Shown here one piece after another: positions 10,205 to 18,311 of a stretch of 64,000 bases of DNA. Each line of letters begins with the position of its first letter. Position 1 is the stretch's first letter. This DNA is from Aldehydirespirator sp965203635 (GTDB lineage: Bacteria > Actinomycetota > Acidimicrobiia > Acidimicrobiales > Aldehydirespiratoraceae), in contig OZ241903.1 in NCBI GenBank assembly GCA_965203635.1, forward strand, positions 1,240,001-1,304,000, given 5' to 3'. A model generated the notes under the pieces. It ran no database searches and was not told where the DNA came from. It was given only the letters and a program-made list of their open reading frames with translations. The translations under genes were made by a program, and so were the position numbers.

Positions 10205-11347
10205 ATGTACGTAAACCTGACTTTCACGGACCCGGACTGGCCCCAGGCCACCATCGAGGCCATGGCCGACTTCGCGGCCCAGCACCGCGACGAGCTGCGG
10301 GCATGCCAGCAGGCCGCCCGGTTCCCGGCCGAGATCTACGCGGCCATGGGCAACCACGGCTGGGTCGGCCCGTTCACCCCTCAAGATGAAGGGGGCAGCG
10401 GCCTGGGCGTGGCCGAGTACTGCCTGATCGAGGAGGAGGTCGGCCGGCTGGGGCTGGTGTCGCCGCAGATCTCGATCCAGGGCCAGCGGTGGCTCATCGA
10501 CTGGGCCACACCCGAGCAGCGGGGACGCTACCTGCCGGGGATCGCCCGCGGCACGCTGATCTTCTCCGAATCGATCTCCGAGCCGGGCGTCGGCTCGTCC
10601 ATGAAGCTGATGCGCACCACCGCCGAGCGCGACGGCGACGACTGGATCATCGACGGCGCCAAGACCCATGTGAACCTGGGATGCGAGAGCCAGGTCACCC
10701 TGGTGTACGCCATCGCCCCCGAAGGGATCACCGCCTTCCTGGTGGACACCGACCTGCCCGGCGTGTCGACCACCCACACCGACCCGATCGGGCTGCGGCT
10801 GATCCCCACCGCCGACGTGACGCTGGACAACGTGCGGGTGCCTGGATCGGCGGTGCTGGGCGAGGCCGGCCGGGGCATGGACACGTTCTTCTCGACGTTC
10901 AACATGAGCCGGCTGGGGAACGCCTCGGAGCTGATCGGGTTCGGACGGCGGGCGCTGGCCGATGCCATCGCCTACGGGTCGGGCCGGGAGGTGGGCGACT
11001 CGGTCGTGACCGACTTCCAGGGCATCCAGTGGACCGTGGCCGACTGCTACAGCGACCTCTACGGGGCGTCGCTGGCCCGGGACCACGCGGCCAACCTCCA
11101 CGACGCCGGCCGGGACGTGGCCCTGGCCACGACGCTGGCCAAGAAGATGGCCATCAGCGCGTCCGAGCACGCCGTCAACGAGGCGTTCGCCCTGACCGGC
11201 GGCCACGGCCTGTACACCGACACCGACTACGGACAGATCCTGCACGACATGAAGGTGCTGCGGGTGGCGGGAGGCTCGCTGGAGGTGCTGCGCAACTACG
11301 TGGCCCGCCGGGTGCTGAGAGCAGACGACTACGAGGGCCTGGGTTGA
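10205..11347 (+). CDS. Acyl-CoA dehydrogenase-family protein
   Basis: A 380-residue flavoenzyme. The N-terminal helical domain is followed by the middle beta domain (IFSESISEPGVGSSMKLMRT and DDWIIDGAKTHVNLG). The C-terminal domain contains ALTGGHGLYTDTDYGQILHD and ends in LEVLRNYVARRVL. It should oxidise an acyl-CoA (alpha-beta dehydrogenation) and hand electrons to an ETF; a fused ETF is encoded at 30238-32103. The usual catalytic Glu position near the C-terminus could not be fixed by eye. It is the first gene of an operon with an acyl-AMP ligase, which would supply the CoA ester. ATG 10205 lies 31 bp after a GTATAC site. Confidence 0.88.
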   Translation: MYVNLTFTDPDWPQATIEAMADFAAQHRDELRACQQAARFPAEIYAAMGNHGWVGPFTPQDEGGSGLGVAEYCLIEEEVGRLGLVSPQISIQGQRWLIDWATPEQRGRYLPGIARGTLIFSESISEPGVGSSMKLMRTTAERDGDDWIIDGAKTHVNLGCESQVTLVYAIAPEGITAFLVDTDLPGVSTTHTDPIGLRLIPTADVTLDNVRVPGSAVLGEAGRGMDTFFSTFNMSRLGNASELIGFGRRALADAIAYGSGREVGDSVVTDFQGIQWTVADCYSDLYGASLARDHAANLHDAGRDVALATTLAKKMAISASEHAVNEAFALTGGHGLYTDTDYGQILHDMKVLRVAGGSLEVLRNYVARRVLRADDYEGLG

Positions 11348-11365
11348 GCCCACCTCTCCACCGAG

Positions 11366-11412
11366 GAATTGGCAGCGAAATGCACGCCATCCGTGCACAG
11401 CGCTGCCAATTC
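11366..11412. repeat. 47-bp palindromic element, direct-repeat copy 1
   Basis: GAATTGGCAGC at the left and GCTGCCAATTC at the right are perfect inverted arms. A second inner dyad (ATGCACG...CGTGCAC) lies between them. The element recurs 71 bp later at 11437-11483. It sits between the acyl-CoA dehydrogenase stop and the ligase start, inside an operon. Confidence 0.88.
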
Positions 11413-11436
11413 GGAGGGCGACTCAGGGCACCGGGG

Positions 11437-11483
11437 GAATTGGCAGCGAAATGCACGCCATCCGTGCACAATGCTGCCAATTC
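11437..11483. repeat. 47-bp palindromic element, direct-repeat copy 2
   Basis: Same arms and centre as the copy at 11366, differing only at AGC/AAT next to the right arm. It ends 18 bp before the GTG of the ligase, so folding of the mRNA here could influence its translation. The arm and centre layout (AATTGnnnGCGAAATG...CCAT...CAATT) also resembles the 48-bp element at 47163. Confidence 0.88.
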
Positions 11484-11501
11484 GGGGGGTGCGGGCGCGG
11501 C

Positions 11502-13160
11502 GTGAGGAACCTGGCCGAACTGGTCTGCGACCGGGTGGAGCACCGGCCCGATGCCCGCTTCGGCATGGCCGGCGAGGCCACGCCCACGCGGGAACAGGCT
11601 GTTGCACGGGCGTTGGGCGCGGCCGGGGTGCTGGAGGAGGCGGGCGCGGGCCTGGGCCGGCGGGTAGCGCTCATCGGCACCACGTCGAACTCGTACCTGA
11701 CGGCCTGGCTGGGGCTGGTGCTGGTCGGCGCCGAGGCCGCGCTGGTGAATCCCGCCTATCCGGACGGGCTGCTGGCCGAGATGCTCGAGCAGCTCTCGCC
11801 CGACGCAGTGGTGTGGTCAGGACGGCAGCCGTCGCCGTCGGTGGCCCCCAGCGCCGCCGCGCACCTCGACGCCGGCGGGCTCGACCGGGGCGTGCTGGCC
11901 TCCGCCGACGGGAGCGTGCTGCCAGCCGCGACCCCGGCCGGTCTCGGCGGGCTGGCCGATGCGCCCGGGCTGGGGCGGGACCGCTTCGATGTGGCCGGCT
12001 GGATGCACACGTCGGGCACCACCGGAGTGCCCAAGTTCTGCGAGCAGACCCACGAGTACTTCCTGCGCCTGGGCCGGTTCATCGCCGACTCGATGTGCTT
12101 CTCGGAGGCCGACACGGTACTGGCCCCGCTGCCCATGTTCCACATCAACCCGCTCGGCTACGGGGTGATCGGCGGGCTGACCGGAGGCACCGAGGTGCTG
12201 GGCCTCGAACGGTTCTCGGCCAGCGGGTTCTGGCCGCTGGTGCGCGAAACCGGAACGACCGCGCTGATCCTGCACGCCCCGCCGGTGGAGATCCTCAAGC
12301 GGGCCACCGGCGCGGCCGACGCGGCCGGGCACCGGGTGAGCCGGGTGTTCTTCGCCGACCCCGACTTCCTGGAGACGTTCGGCGTCCCGCTGGGCTTCTC
12401 GGCCTACGGATCCACCGAGGCCGGCGGCCTGTGCCACATCTGGGCCTGGCGGCGGGGCGAGCGGCCCGACCACCCCGAGGGCATGTCCCGCTACGGGGGC
12501 CGGGCCCGCCACGAGGTGCAGTGGCGGGTCAACGGCACGACCGAGGCCGGGGGCGGCACGACCGGAACCGGGGGCGGCACGGCCGGAACCGGGGGCGGCA
12601 CGACCGGAACCGGGGGCGGCACGACCGAGGCCGGGGGCGGCACGGCCGGAACCGGGGGCGGCACAGCAGCGGGAGAGATAGAGGTGCGGGCCGACCGGCC
12701 CGGGGTGCTGTTCTCGGGCTACCGGCGGGACGACGGGCTGGTCCGGCCGTTCGACGACGACGGCTGGTTCGCCACCGGCGACCTGGGCCGGGTCGACGAG
12801 GCCGGCAACCTGGTGTTCATCGAGCGGGCCAGCGAGTCGATCCGGGTCAAGGGCGAGTTCGTGCCCATCGGCTACGTCGAGCAGCGGTTCGCCTCCGTGG
12901 ACACCCTCCACGACGTGGCGGTGTGGCGGCGCAGCAGCGACCTGGTCGACGACGAGATCGTGCTGTACGTAGTCGGCGACGCCATCCCGACCGAGGCGAT
13001 CTCGGCGGTGAGCGACGAACTCCCCGTGTTCATGCGGCCCGCAGCCGCGGCCCGGCTGGCCGAGATCCCCCGCGACTCCGGAGTAGGCAAAGTGCGGCGG
13101 CGGCTGCTCGACGAAGCAACCGTGCTCGAATGGGCGGACCTCGAGGGGCAGCAACCGTGA
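11502..13160 (+). CDS. AMP-dependent acyl-CoA synthetase/ligase
   Basis: A 552-residue adenylating enzyme. Motifs in order: HTSGTTGVPKF (P-loop A3), AYGSTEAGG (A5), WFATGDLGRVDEAGNLVFIE (A7) and SESIRVKGEFV (A8). The usual C-terminal Lys sits in a VGKVRRR-like end. It should activate a carboxylic acid as acyl-AMP and then form the CoA thioester, feeding the acyl-CoA dehydrogenase upstream. Six in-frame 21-bp repeats add a Gly/Thr-rich loop between A5 and A7. GTG 11502 was chosen because earlier in-frame starts fall inside the palindromic repeats. Its stop overlaps a GTG by 4 nt, the first of a chain of micro-ORFs. Confidence 0.88.
   Translation: MRNLAELVCDRVEHRPDARFGMAGEATPTREQAVARALGAAGVLEEAGAGLGRRVALIGTTSNSYLTAWLGLVLVGAEAALVNPAYPDGLLAEMLEQLSPDAVVWSGRQPSPSVAPSAAAHLDAGGLDRGVLASADGSVLPAATPAGLGGLADAPGLGRDRFDVAGWMHTSGTTGVPKFCEQTHEYFLRLGRFIADSMCFSEADTVLAPLPMFHINPLGYGVIGGLTGGTEVLGLERFSASGFWPLVRETGTTALILHAPPVEILKRATGAADAAGHRVSRVFFADPDFLETFGVPLGFSAYGSTEAGGLCHIWAWRRGERPDHPEGMSRYGGRARHEVQWRVNGTTEAGGGTTGTGGGTAGTGGGTTGTGGGTTEAGGGTAGTGGGTAAGEIEVRADRPGVLFSGYRRDDGLVRPFDDDGWFATGDLGRVDEAGNLVFIERASESIRVKGEFVPIGYVEQRFASVDTLHDVAVWRRSSDLVDDEIVLYVVGDAIPTEAISAVSDELPVFMRPAAAARLAEIPRDSGVGKVRRRLLDEATVLEWADLEGQQP
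12534..12659. repeat. 21-bp in-frame tandem repeat, six copies
   Basis: Units of the form GGCACGACCGGAACCGGGGGC encode GTTGTGG, GTAGTGG or GTTEAGG within the ligase. The variants alternate, so the array was probably doubled as a block. The insertion is at a loop between A5 and A7 and keeps the frame. Confidence 0.9.
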
Positions 13161-13230
13161 TCGAGCCGGCAGACCATCAGGGGCAGCGGCCGTGATCGAG
13201 CCGGCAGACTGTCAGGGGCAGCGGCCGTGA
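13157..13230 (+). repeat. Two coupled 12-codon micro-ORFs made by 35-bp duplication of a gene start
   Basis: GTG codons at 13157, 13192 and 13227 are exactly 35 bp apart. The ORFs starting at 13157 and 13192 read V-I-E-P-A-D-(H/C)-Q-G-Q-R-P and stop. Each TGA overlaps the next GTG (GTGA). The first GTG overlaps the ligase stop and the third is the start of the DUF6282 gene. AGGGGCAGCGG precedes each GTG and may serve as ribosome site. Confidence 0.85.
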
Positions 13231-14042
13231 TCGACGGGATGGTGGACTTCCATGTGCACTCGGCCCCGAGCCTGGCGCCGCGCCACACTCACGATCCCCA
13301 CACCCTGGAGGAGGCCCGGGCCGCGGGAGTGGCCAAGTTCGTGCTGAAGGCCCACGAGGGATCCTCCGCGGAGCGGGCCCAGCTGCTCGGCGACGAGACG
13401 GTGGGGGGTGTGGTGCTCAACTCGCCGGTGGGTGGGGCCAACCCCGACGCAGTGGCGGTGGCCGCAGCCCTCGGAGCCAGGGTGGTGTGGCTGCCGACCA
13501 TCTCGGCGCCCGCCCACATCGCGGCCAGCCGCAACCCGGAGCTCTCCGCCCATGAAGGCATCTCGTTCCGGGAGGTGCCGGTGGTGGAGGACGGCGCGGT
13601 GCGCCCGGAATGGCTAGACGTCTTCGACGAGGCCGCCCGGGCCGGCATGGTGCTGGCCTCGGGCCACCTCACCATGGACGAGGCCGTGGTGGCCCTGGAC
13701 ACGGCCCGGCGCCGGGGAGTGAACCGGCTGCTGGTCAACCATCCGGGCCTGACCTTCCTCGGCTGGCGCGACGAGCACCGGGAGCAGTTCCGGGCCCTGG
13801 GCGCGCACCTGGAGATCGGCGTGCTGGCCGACATGCTGGCCGGCGACGCCGGACCCACTACCGAGGACCTGGTGGCGTCGTACCCTCACGAGCTGCTGGT
13901 GTTCGGCAGCGACCTCGGCCACACCAAATTCCCGCCCATCGCGGAGGGCATCCGGGAATGGGTCGAGCGTCTCGACCCGATCCTGGGCGATCGCGGCCTG
14001 GAGCTGGTGGCCCGCACCACCGCCGAGGCGATCCTGGCATGA
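13227..14042 (+). CDS. DUF6282-family metal-dependent hydrolase-like protein
   Basis: A 271-residue protein that begins with GMVDFHVHSAPSLAPR, an HxH metal-site motif of amidohydrolase/PHP-type barrels. Further candidate ligands are KAHEG, ASGHLT, VNHPGLTFLG and VFGSDLGH. This pattern is typical of DUF6282, whose reaction is not known; hydrolysis of a C-N bond is a guess. It follows the CoA ligase through the duplicated stop/start junction at 13157-13230. GTG 13227 is the last of three equivalent starts and the only one in frame. Confidence 0.8.
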   Translation: MIDGMVDFHVHSAPSLAPRHTHDPHTLEEARAAGVAKFVLKAHEGSSAERAQLLGDETVGGVVLNSPVGGANPDAVAVAAALGARVVWLPTISAPAHIAASRNPELSAHEGISFREVPVVEDGAVRPEWLDVFDEAARAGMVLASGHLTMDEAVVALDTARRRGVNRLLVNHPGLTFLGWRDEHREQFRALGAHLEIGVLADMLAGDAGPTTEDLVASYPHELLVFGSDLGHTKFPPIAEGIREWVERLDPILGDRGLELVARTTAEAILA

Positions 14043-14066
14043 CGCGCCGGGCGCGGGAATGAGCGT

Positions 14067-15155
14067 ATGGGTGCACACGTGACGCGCCGGCGGATCGCGG
14101 TGCTGCCGGGTGACGGGGTGGGAGCCGAGGTGGTGGCCGGACCGGTCGAGCTGCTGGAGGCCATCGCCGAGGCCGGCCGCATCGAGCTGACCGGGCCCTG
14201 GCCGGTGGGAGCCTCCGCCTTCGGGGAGCTCGGCACCGGCCTGCCCGCCGTCACGCTGGCCGCCTGCGACGACTGCGACGCCATGTTCTTCGGCGCGGCC
14301 GGGGAGCATCCGGGCGTGTCGCTGGACGACTACCGGCCCGAGCACTCCATCATCGGCCTGCGCCAGCGCTACGACCTGAGGGTCAGCATCCGCAACATCG
14401 TCAGGGCCGGCGAGAGCGGCGGGCGGCCCCTGATCGTGCTGCGCAACCTGCTGGGAGGCGCCTACGGCGCGGCAACGACCCGCACCGAGAGCGACGGCAC
14501 GGACGCAGCCTGCGACGAGGTGATCCTCACCCCGGCGCAGATCGCCGAGCTGGCCGAGATGGCCTGCGACCTGGTCGAGCAGGGTCTGGCTTCCAGCATC
14601 GTGTCGGCGGACAAGGCCAACCTGATGGCCACCAGCCGGCTGTGGCGGTCGATCGCCGGCCGGGTGGCCGAGGACCGGGGCGTGCCGCTGCGCCACACCT
14701 ACATCGATCGCATGGCCTTCGAGCTGGCCCACGACGACGTGGTGGCCGACACGGTCGTGCTCACCGAGGGCATCTTCGGCGACATGCTCAGCGACCTGGC
14801 CGCGGGACGGGCCGGATCGATCGCGCTGTGCGGCTCGGCCAGCGTCAACCCGGGGCCGCCGGTGCAGGGCAACTGCGTGGGCCTGTTCGAGCCGGTCCAC
14901 GGCTCCGCGCCCCGCCACTACGGCCAGGGGCGGGTCAATCCCTCCGGGGCCTATCTGGCGCTGGCCGCACTGCTGGAGTGGTTCGCCGAGACCGCGGAGT
15001 TGGGTCCGCCGGTGACCGAGGCCCTGTCGGAAGCCCTCCGGGACGGTCCCCTCACCTACGACCTGGTGCCCGCGGGCACCGAGCCGGCCAGCACCCAGGC
15101 GTTCGCCGCGGCGGTCAACACCCGGGCTCTCCCCCGCCTCAAGGAGCTGCTGTGA
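14067..15155 (+). CDS. Isopropylmalate/isocitrate dehydrogenase-family protein
   Basis: A 362-residue beta-decarboxylating dehydrogenase. Seen in order: IAVLPGDGVGAEV, LRQRYDLRVSIRN, LRNLLGGAYGA with the Tyr of the family, SADKANLM with the catalytic Lys, EGIFGDMLSDLAA with metal-binding Asp residues, and GLFEPVHGSAP for NAD binding. The substrate-specific region differs from true LeuB (Asn in place of the Glu of 'RELTGG'), so the substrate is probably another 2-hydroxyacid such as a malate or tartrate derivative. It lies inside a catabolic operon, not a leucine cluster. Its TGA overlaps the first GTG of the micro-ORF array. Confidence 0.85.
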   Translation: MGAHVTRRRIAVLPGDGVGAEVVAGPVELLEAIAEAGRIELTGPWPVGASAFGELGTGLPAVTLAACDDCDAMFFGAAGEHPGVSLDDYRPEHSIIGLRQRYDLRVSIRNIVRAGESGGRPLIVLRNLLGGAYGAATTRTESDGTDAACDEVILTPAQIAELAEMACDLVEQGLASSIVSADKANLMATSRLWRSIAGRVAEDRGVPLRHTYIDRMAFELAHDDVVADTVVLTEGIFGDMLSDLAAGRAGSIALCGSASVNPGPPVQGNCVGLFEPVHGSAPRHYGQGRVNPSGAYLALAALLEWFAETAELGPPVTEALSEALRDGPLTYDLVPAGTEPASTQAFAAAVNTRALPRLKELL

Positions 15156-15470
15156 GCCCCGCCCCCCACTTCACCGAGGAGCGGCCATGAGCCCTGTGCC
15201 CCACTTCACCGAAGAGCACCCATGAGCCCCGTCGCCCACTGCGCCGAGGAGCGGCCGTGAGCCCCGTCCCCCACTTCACCGAAGAGCACCCATGAGCCCC
15301 GTGCCCCACTTCACCGAAGAGCAGCCATGAGCCCCGCCCCCCATTTCACCGAGGAGCGGCCATGAGCCCTGTGCCCCACTTCACCGAAGAGCACCCATGA
15401 GCCCCGTCGCCCACTGCGCCGAAGAGCACCCATGAGCCCTGTGCCCCATTTCACCGAGGAGCGGCCATGA
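15152..15470 (+). repeat. Array of nine coupled 12-codon micro-ORFs (35-bp period) before the ornithine-cyclodeaminase gene
   Basis: Start codons lie at 15152, 15187, 15222, 15257, 15292, 15327, 15362, 15397 and 15432, exactly 35 bp apart, and the tenth at 15467 is the real gene. Each micro-ORF encodes a variant of MSPVPHFTEEHP and ends in a TGA overlapping the next ATG or GTG. GAGGAG or GAAGAG lies 5-6 bases before every start. The peptide equals the first residues of the downstream protein, so the array arose by repeated duplication of its translation-initiation region. The same pair of variant units occurs at 15187 and 15362. This fills the 311-bp gap; nothing else was seen there. Confidence 0.93.
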
Positions 15471-16390
15471 GCCCTGTGCCCCACTTCACCGAGGAAAAGA
15501 TCGCGGAGCTGTGTGATCTGGAGACGGTCACCGACTGGCTGGAGCAGGCCTGGCGCGACCTCGGCGCCGGCGAGGCGGCCACCACGCTGCGGGTGCGGGC
15601 TGCGGCCGGCGGCCTGATGGGCAGCGCCATGGCCGCGTCGTGGCCCCGGCACCGGGTGGTGGGCGGCAAGCTCTACCTAACCCACCCCGACGGGTTCGCC
15701 TTCCTGGTGGGGCTGTTCAGCCCCGACGCCGGGCTGGTGGCCACCTTCGACGGGCTGGGACTCACCGCCATCCGCACCGCGGCCGCCACCGCGCTGGCGG
15801 TGCGCCACCTGGCGCCGCCGGGTGCCTCGGTCGCGGCGGTGTGCGGCACCGGCATCCAGAGCAGGCCGCACCTGGAGGCCCTGGCCCAGGAACTGCCGCT
15901 GAAGGACCTGCGAGTATGGGGCCGCAGCCAGGACAAGGCCGAGGCCGTCGCCGAGTGGGGAAGGGCCCGGGGGATTCCGGCCCGAGCAGTCACCGACGCG
16001 GACGCGGCGGTGGAAGGCGCCCTAGTGGTGGCCACGGTGACGTCCAGCTACACCCCGCTGTTCGACGGCGACCGTCTCGATCCGGCCGCGCTGGTGTGCG
16101 CGGTGGGGTCCACCAAGGCCGACCGCCAAGAGGTCGACAGCACCACCGTGCGACGGGCCGGCTTCGTGGTGAGCGACAGCGCCGAGGGTGCCCGCACCGA
16201 GGCCGGCGACCTGATACACGCCGCCGCCGAGGGCCACTTCGACTGGGACGACCTGGCCGACCTGGCCGAAGTGATCGCGGGCACGGTCACCCCGCCCCAG
16301 CCCGGCCGCGGCATCGTGCTGTTCGAGTCCCAGGGCGTGGCCCTCCAGGACGTGGTGATCGCCACCCTCGCCCACCAGCGGTCCCTCTAG
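15467..16390 (+). CDS. Ornithine cyclodeaminase/mu-crystallin-family protein
   Basis: A 307-residue NAD(P)-dependent enzyme. It has the substrate-side Lys in VVGGKLYLTHPDG, the Rossmann motif AVCGTGIQSRPHLEAL with WGRS after it, and AVGSTKADRQEVD, all typical of the family (ornithine cyclodeaminase, ketimine reductase, alanine dehydrogenase). It probably reduces or deaminates an imino/amino acid in the cytoplasm. ATG 15467 is the last of ten equivalent starts 35 bp apart, preceded by GAGGAGCGGCC. It closes the operon started by the acyl-CoA dehydrogenase and is convergent with the next minus-strand genes. Confidence 0.88.
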   Translation: MSPVPHFTEEKIAELCDLETVTDWLEQAWRDLGAGEAATTLRVRAAAGGLMGSAMAASWPRHRVVGGKLYLTHPDGFAFLVGLFSPDAGLVATFDGLGLTAIRTAAATALAVRHLAPPGASVAAVCGTGIQSRPHLEALAQELPLKDLRVWGRSQDKAEAVAEWGRARGIPARAVTDADAAVEGALVVATVTSSYTPLFDGDRLDPAALVCAVGSTKADRQEVDSTTVRRAGFVVSDSAEGARTEAGDLIHAAAEGHFDWDDLADLAEVIAGTVTPPQPGRGIVLFESQGVALQDVVIATLAHQRSL

Positions 16391-16506
16391 CCGGAGAGCG
16401 GACGCTCGGCTGGTGGTCCATCGCGGAATTGATCGGGGCGCCCGTGGCTCCACACTGAGGCTTGAGTCCTTCGCGCTGCCCTGGCCGGAGAACGGACGCT
16501 CGGCTA
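16388..16506. terminator. Candidate paired terminator hairpins between convergent genes
   Basis: CCGGAGAGCGGACGCTCGGCT at 16391-16411 and a close copy at 16485-16505 begin right after one stop (TAG 16388-16390) and end at the other (TAG on the minus strand at 16506-16504). The first can fold with AGCCG/CGGCT and GAGCG/CGCTC pairs. There is no U-tract, so termination would need Rho or be inefficient. The copies could also be a flanking duplication around a 73-bp insert. Confidence 0.45.
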
Positions 16507-16962
16507 GCTCCGGGAGCCGAAGGACTGCTGGGGGACGCCGCGCATCAGTGAGAAGTGGCCCTGCACGCCCCGCCACGGGCCGTCGAGCGAGTCACGCACC
16601 AGCACGAACGAGCAGCGGCCGGGGCGGTCGAACGGCGTGCCGTCCTCCGAGTAGCCGGTCGAGGTCCAGGTGACCATCACAGCGGCCATCAGCCGGTCAC
16701 CGGAGACCCGGGCCCGCATCTTGTCCGTCAGCAGCACGAAGTCGGTCATGGTGGGCCAGACGTTGCGCCACTGCCCGTTGACGAAGTGATCCACCCCCAC
16801 CACCACGTCCTGCCAGGTGCTGAAGCTGTTCACCTCGGGGTCCATCATGGCCGCGGCGTCGTCGTAGCGGAGGTTGGCCACATGGCCGGAGAACCGGTCG
16901 ACCCATTCGGCGAGGGACACCTGGTCGTCGGAGTGCAGATCTGCGGTGGCTGGCGTGCTCAT
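16504..16962 (-). CDS. SnoaL/NTF2-like small protein
   Basis: A 152-residue cone-fold protein. The N-terminal helix SLAEWVDRFSGHVANLRYDD, the central 'tW.dvvvGvdhF..gqw' segment and alternating strands (VMVTWTSTGYS, CSFVLVRDS, GHFSLMRG) fit the SnoaL/DUF4440 group. It could be a small isomerase or hydrolase, or a binding partner. ATG 16962 overlaps the stop of the FAD-linked oxidase by 4 nt, so it is the third gene of that operon. Confidence 0.75.
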   Translation of the reverse strand: MSTPATADLHSDDQVSLAEWVDRFSGHVANLRYDDAAAMMDPEVNSFSTWQDVVVGVDHFVNGQWRNVWPTMTDFVLLTDKMRARVSGDRLMAAVMVTWTSTGYSEDGTPFDRPGRCSFVLVRDSLDGPWRGVQGHFSLMRGVPQQSFGSRS

Positions 16963-18311
16963 CGCGACGATTCTGCCGGACCGACGGGGCCAAGCACCCT
17001 GTCGGTGTAGGTATTCGCGAAGGTCCCGTCCGGATCGAGTTCGGAGCGGACCCGCTGGAACCGGTCCCACTCCGGGTACAGCGGGGCCAGGGACCGGTGG
17101 TCACCGAAGTGGAGCTTGCCCCAGTGGGGGCGGCCCCCGTAGTCGGCCGCGATGGCCTCCACCCCCTGGAAGTAGGCCAGGTACGGCGTGCCGGCATAGA
17201 CGTGGCAGGCGAACCAGCCGGTGTCCCGGCCGTAGGCAGTCGACAGCGGGATGTCGTCGCCCGCCGACACCCGGACCTCGACCGGGAAGGTCACCGGCGA
17301 CGGGAGGCTGCGCACCAGGGCCCCGATGCGGCGCACGGCCTCGGGCACGGCGGCCACCGGCACGCCGTACTCCATCTCGTAGAACCGCACCAGGCGCCTC
17401 GACGCGAACACCCGGTGGCTGGCGTCGACGAAGTCCCGCCGGCTCGCCGCCCCGCCGGTCACCCTGGCCACGGTCGGGGCGAGGGACGGGAAGCGGCGGA
17501 CGGTGCGGTTGGCCAGCCCGAACACGACGTTCTCGTAGAGCATCTTGTCACGGGCCTCGGCCAGACGGTTCTGGGGGCGCCGGGGCTCGCCGGTGCGGTT
17601 GTTGCGCTTGACATGGGCGCGCCGGGCTCCCGGCATCCAGAAGAACTCCATGTGGTCGTGGCCGGCCATCTGCTGCTCGAAGCCGTCGAGCAGGCCGTCG
17701 AGGGGCTCGACGGTCTCCACCGCGTGGAGATCGAAGGCGGGGACGCACTGGAGCGTCAACCGGGTGACGATCCCGAGAGCGCCGATCCCCACCCGGGCCA
17801 CCCGCAGCAGGTCGGGCCGCTCGTGCTCGTCGCAGCGGATGAGCTCGCCCCGGCCGTCGACGATGTCCATGCCGACGATGGTGGTGGCCAGGTTGCCGAG
17901 TCGCAGTCCGGTGCCGTGGGTGGCGGTGGCGGTCGCCCCGGCCAGCGACTGGCGGTCGATGTCGCCCAGGTTGGGCATGGCCAGCCCGGCCTGGTCGAGC
18001 CGGCGGTTCAGGGCGTCGAGCCGGATGCCGGCCTGCACGGTCACACGGCGCCGGGCGGTGTCGACCGCCTCGACCGCGGCCAGGCGGTCCAGCGACACCA
18101 GGATCCCGCGGGTGCAGGCGGTGTCGGTGAAGGAGTGGCCCGACCCGACAGCCTTCACGGTCAGCCCGGCCTGCGAAGCCCGCCCCACGATGGCGGCCAC
18201 CTCCTCGACCGAGCCCGGCCGGAGGATCTCTCGCGGCACGCACACCTGGTTGCCGGCCCAGTTGCGGAACGTGTTCGAGCGCCGGGGCGCAGTCAAGCCC
18301 ATCGGGTTCAC
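16959..18311 (-). CDS. FAD-linked oxidase (D-arabinono-1,4-lactone oxidase/VAO type)
   Basis: A 450-residue protein. The PCMH-type FAD-binding domain has CVPREILRPGSVEEVAAIV, VKAVGSGHSFTDTACTRG and GDIDRQSLAGATATATHGTG. The C-terminal ALO-like part ends HWGKLHFGDHRSLAPLYPEW then LDPDGTFANTYTDRVLG. The HSFTD motif takes the place of the flavin-linking His. It should oxidise a sugar lactone or polyol, using oxygen as acceptor. GTG 18311 was chosen because it gives a GTGA overlap with the upstream stop; an ATG three codons later (18302) is the alternative. Confidence 0.88.
   Translation of the reverse strand: MNPMGLTAPRRSNTFRNWAGNQVCVPREILRPGSVEEVAAIVGRASQAGLTVKAVGSGHSFTDTACTRGILVSLDRLAAVEAVDTARRRVTVQAGIRLDALNRRLDQAGLAMPNLGDIDRQSLAGATATATHGTGLRLGNLATTIVGMDIVDGRGELIRCDEHERPDLLRVARVGIGALGIVTRLTLQCVPAFDLHAVETVEPLDGLLDGFEQQMAGHDHMEFFWMPGARRAHVKRNNRTGEPRRPQNRLAEARDKMLYENVVFGLANRTVRRFPSLAPTVARVTGGAASRRDFVDASHRVFASRRLVRFYEMEYGVPVAAVPEAVRRIGALVRSLPSPVTFPVEVRVSAGDDIPLSTAYGRDTGWFACHVYAGTPYLAYFQGVEAIAADYGGRPHWGKLHFGDHRSLAPLYPEWDRFQRVRSELDPDGTFANTYTDRVLGPVGPAESSR

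Noticed and set aside
11451..11501. Earlier in-frame ATG 11451 for the acyl-AMP ligase
   Set aside because: It lies inside the 47-bp palindrome and adds Cys/Gly-rich residues unlike ligase N-termini.
14067..15155. leuB of leucine biosynthesis
   Set aside because: The substrate-side motif differs from true LeuB and the neighbours are catabolic, so only the family is called.
15152..15470. CRISPR array
   Set aside because: The 35-bp units are contiguous without unique spacers, are not palindromic, and merge into a coding start. No cas genes are nearby.
16391..16505. Another copy of the dispersed element
   Set aside because: It has a pair of direct repeats enclosing 73 bp, but the insert lacks the CCCGCTC/TTCGCTGCGC core.
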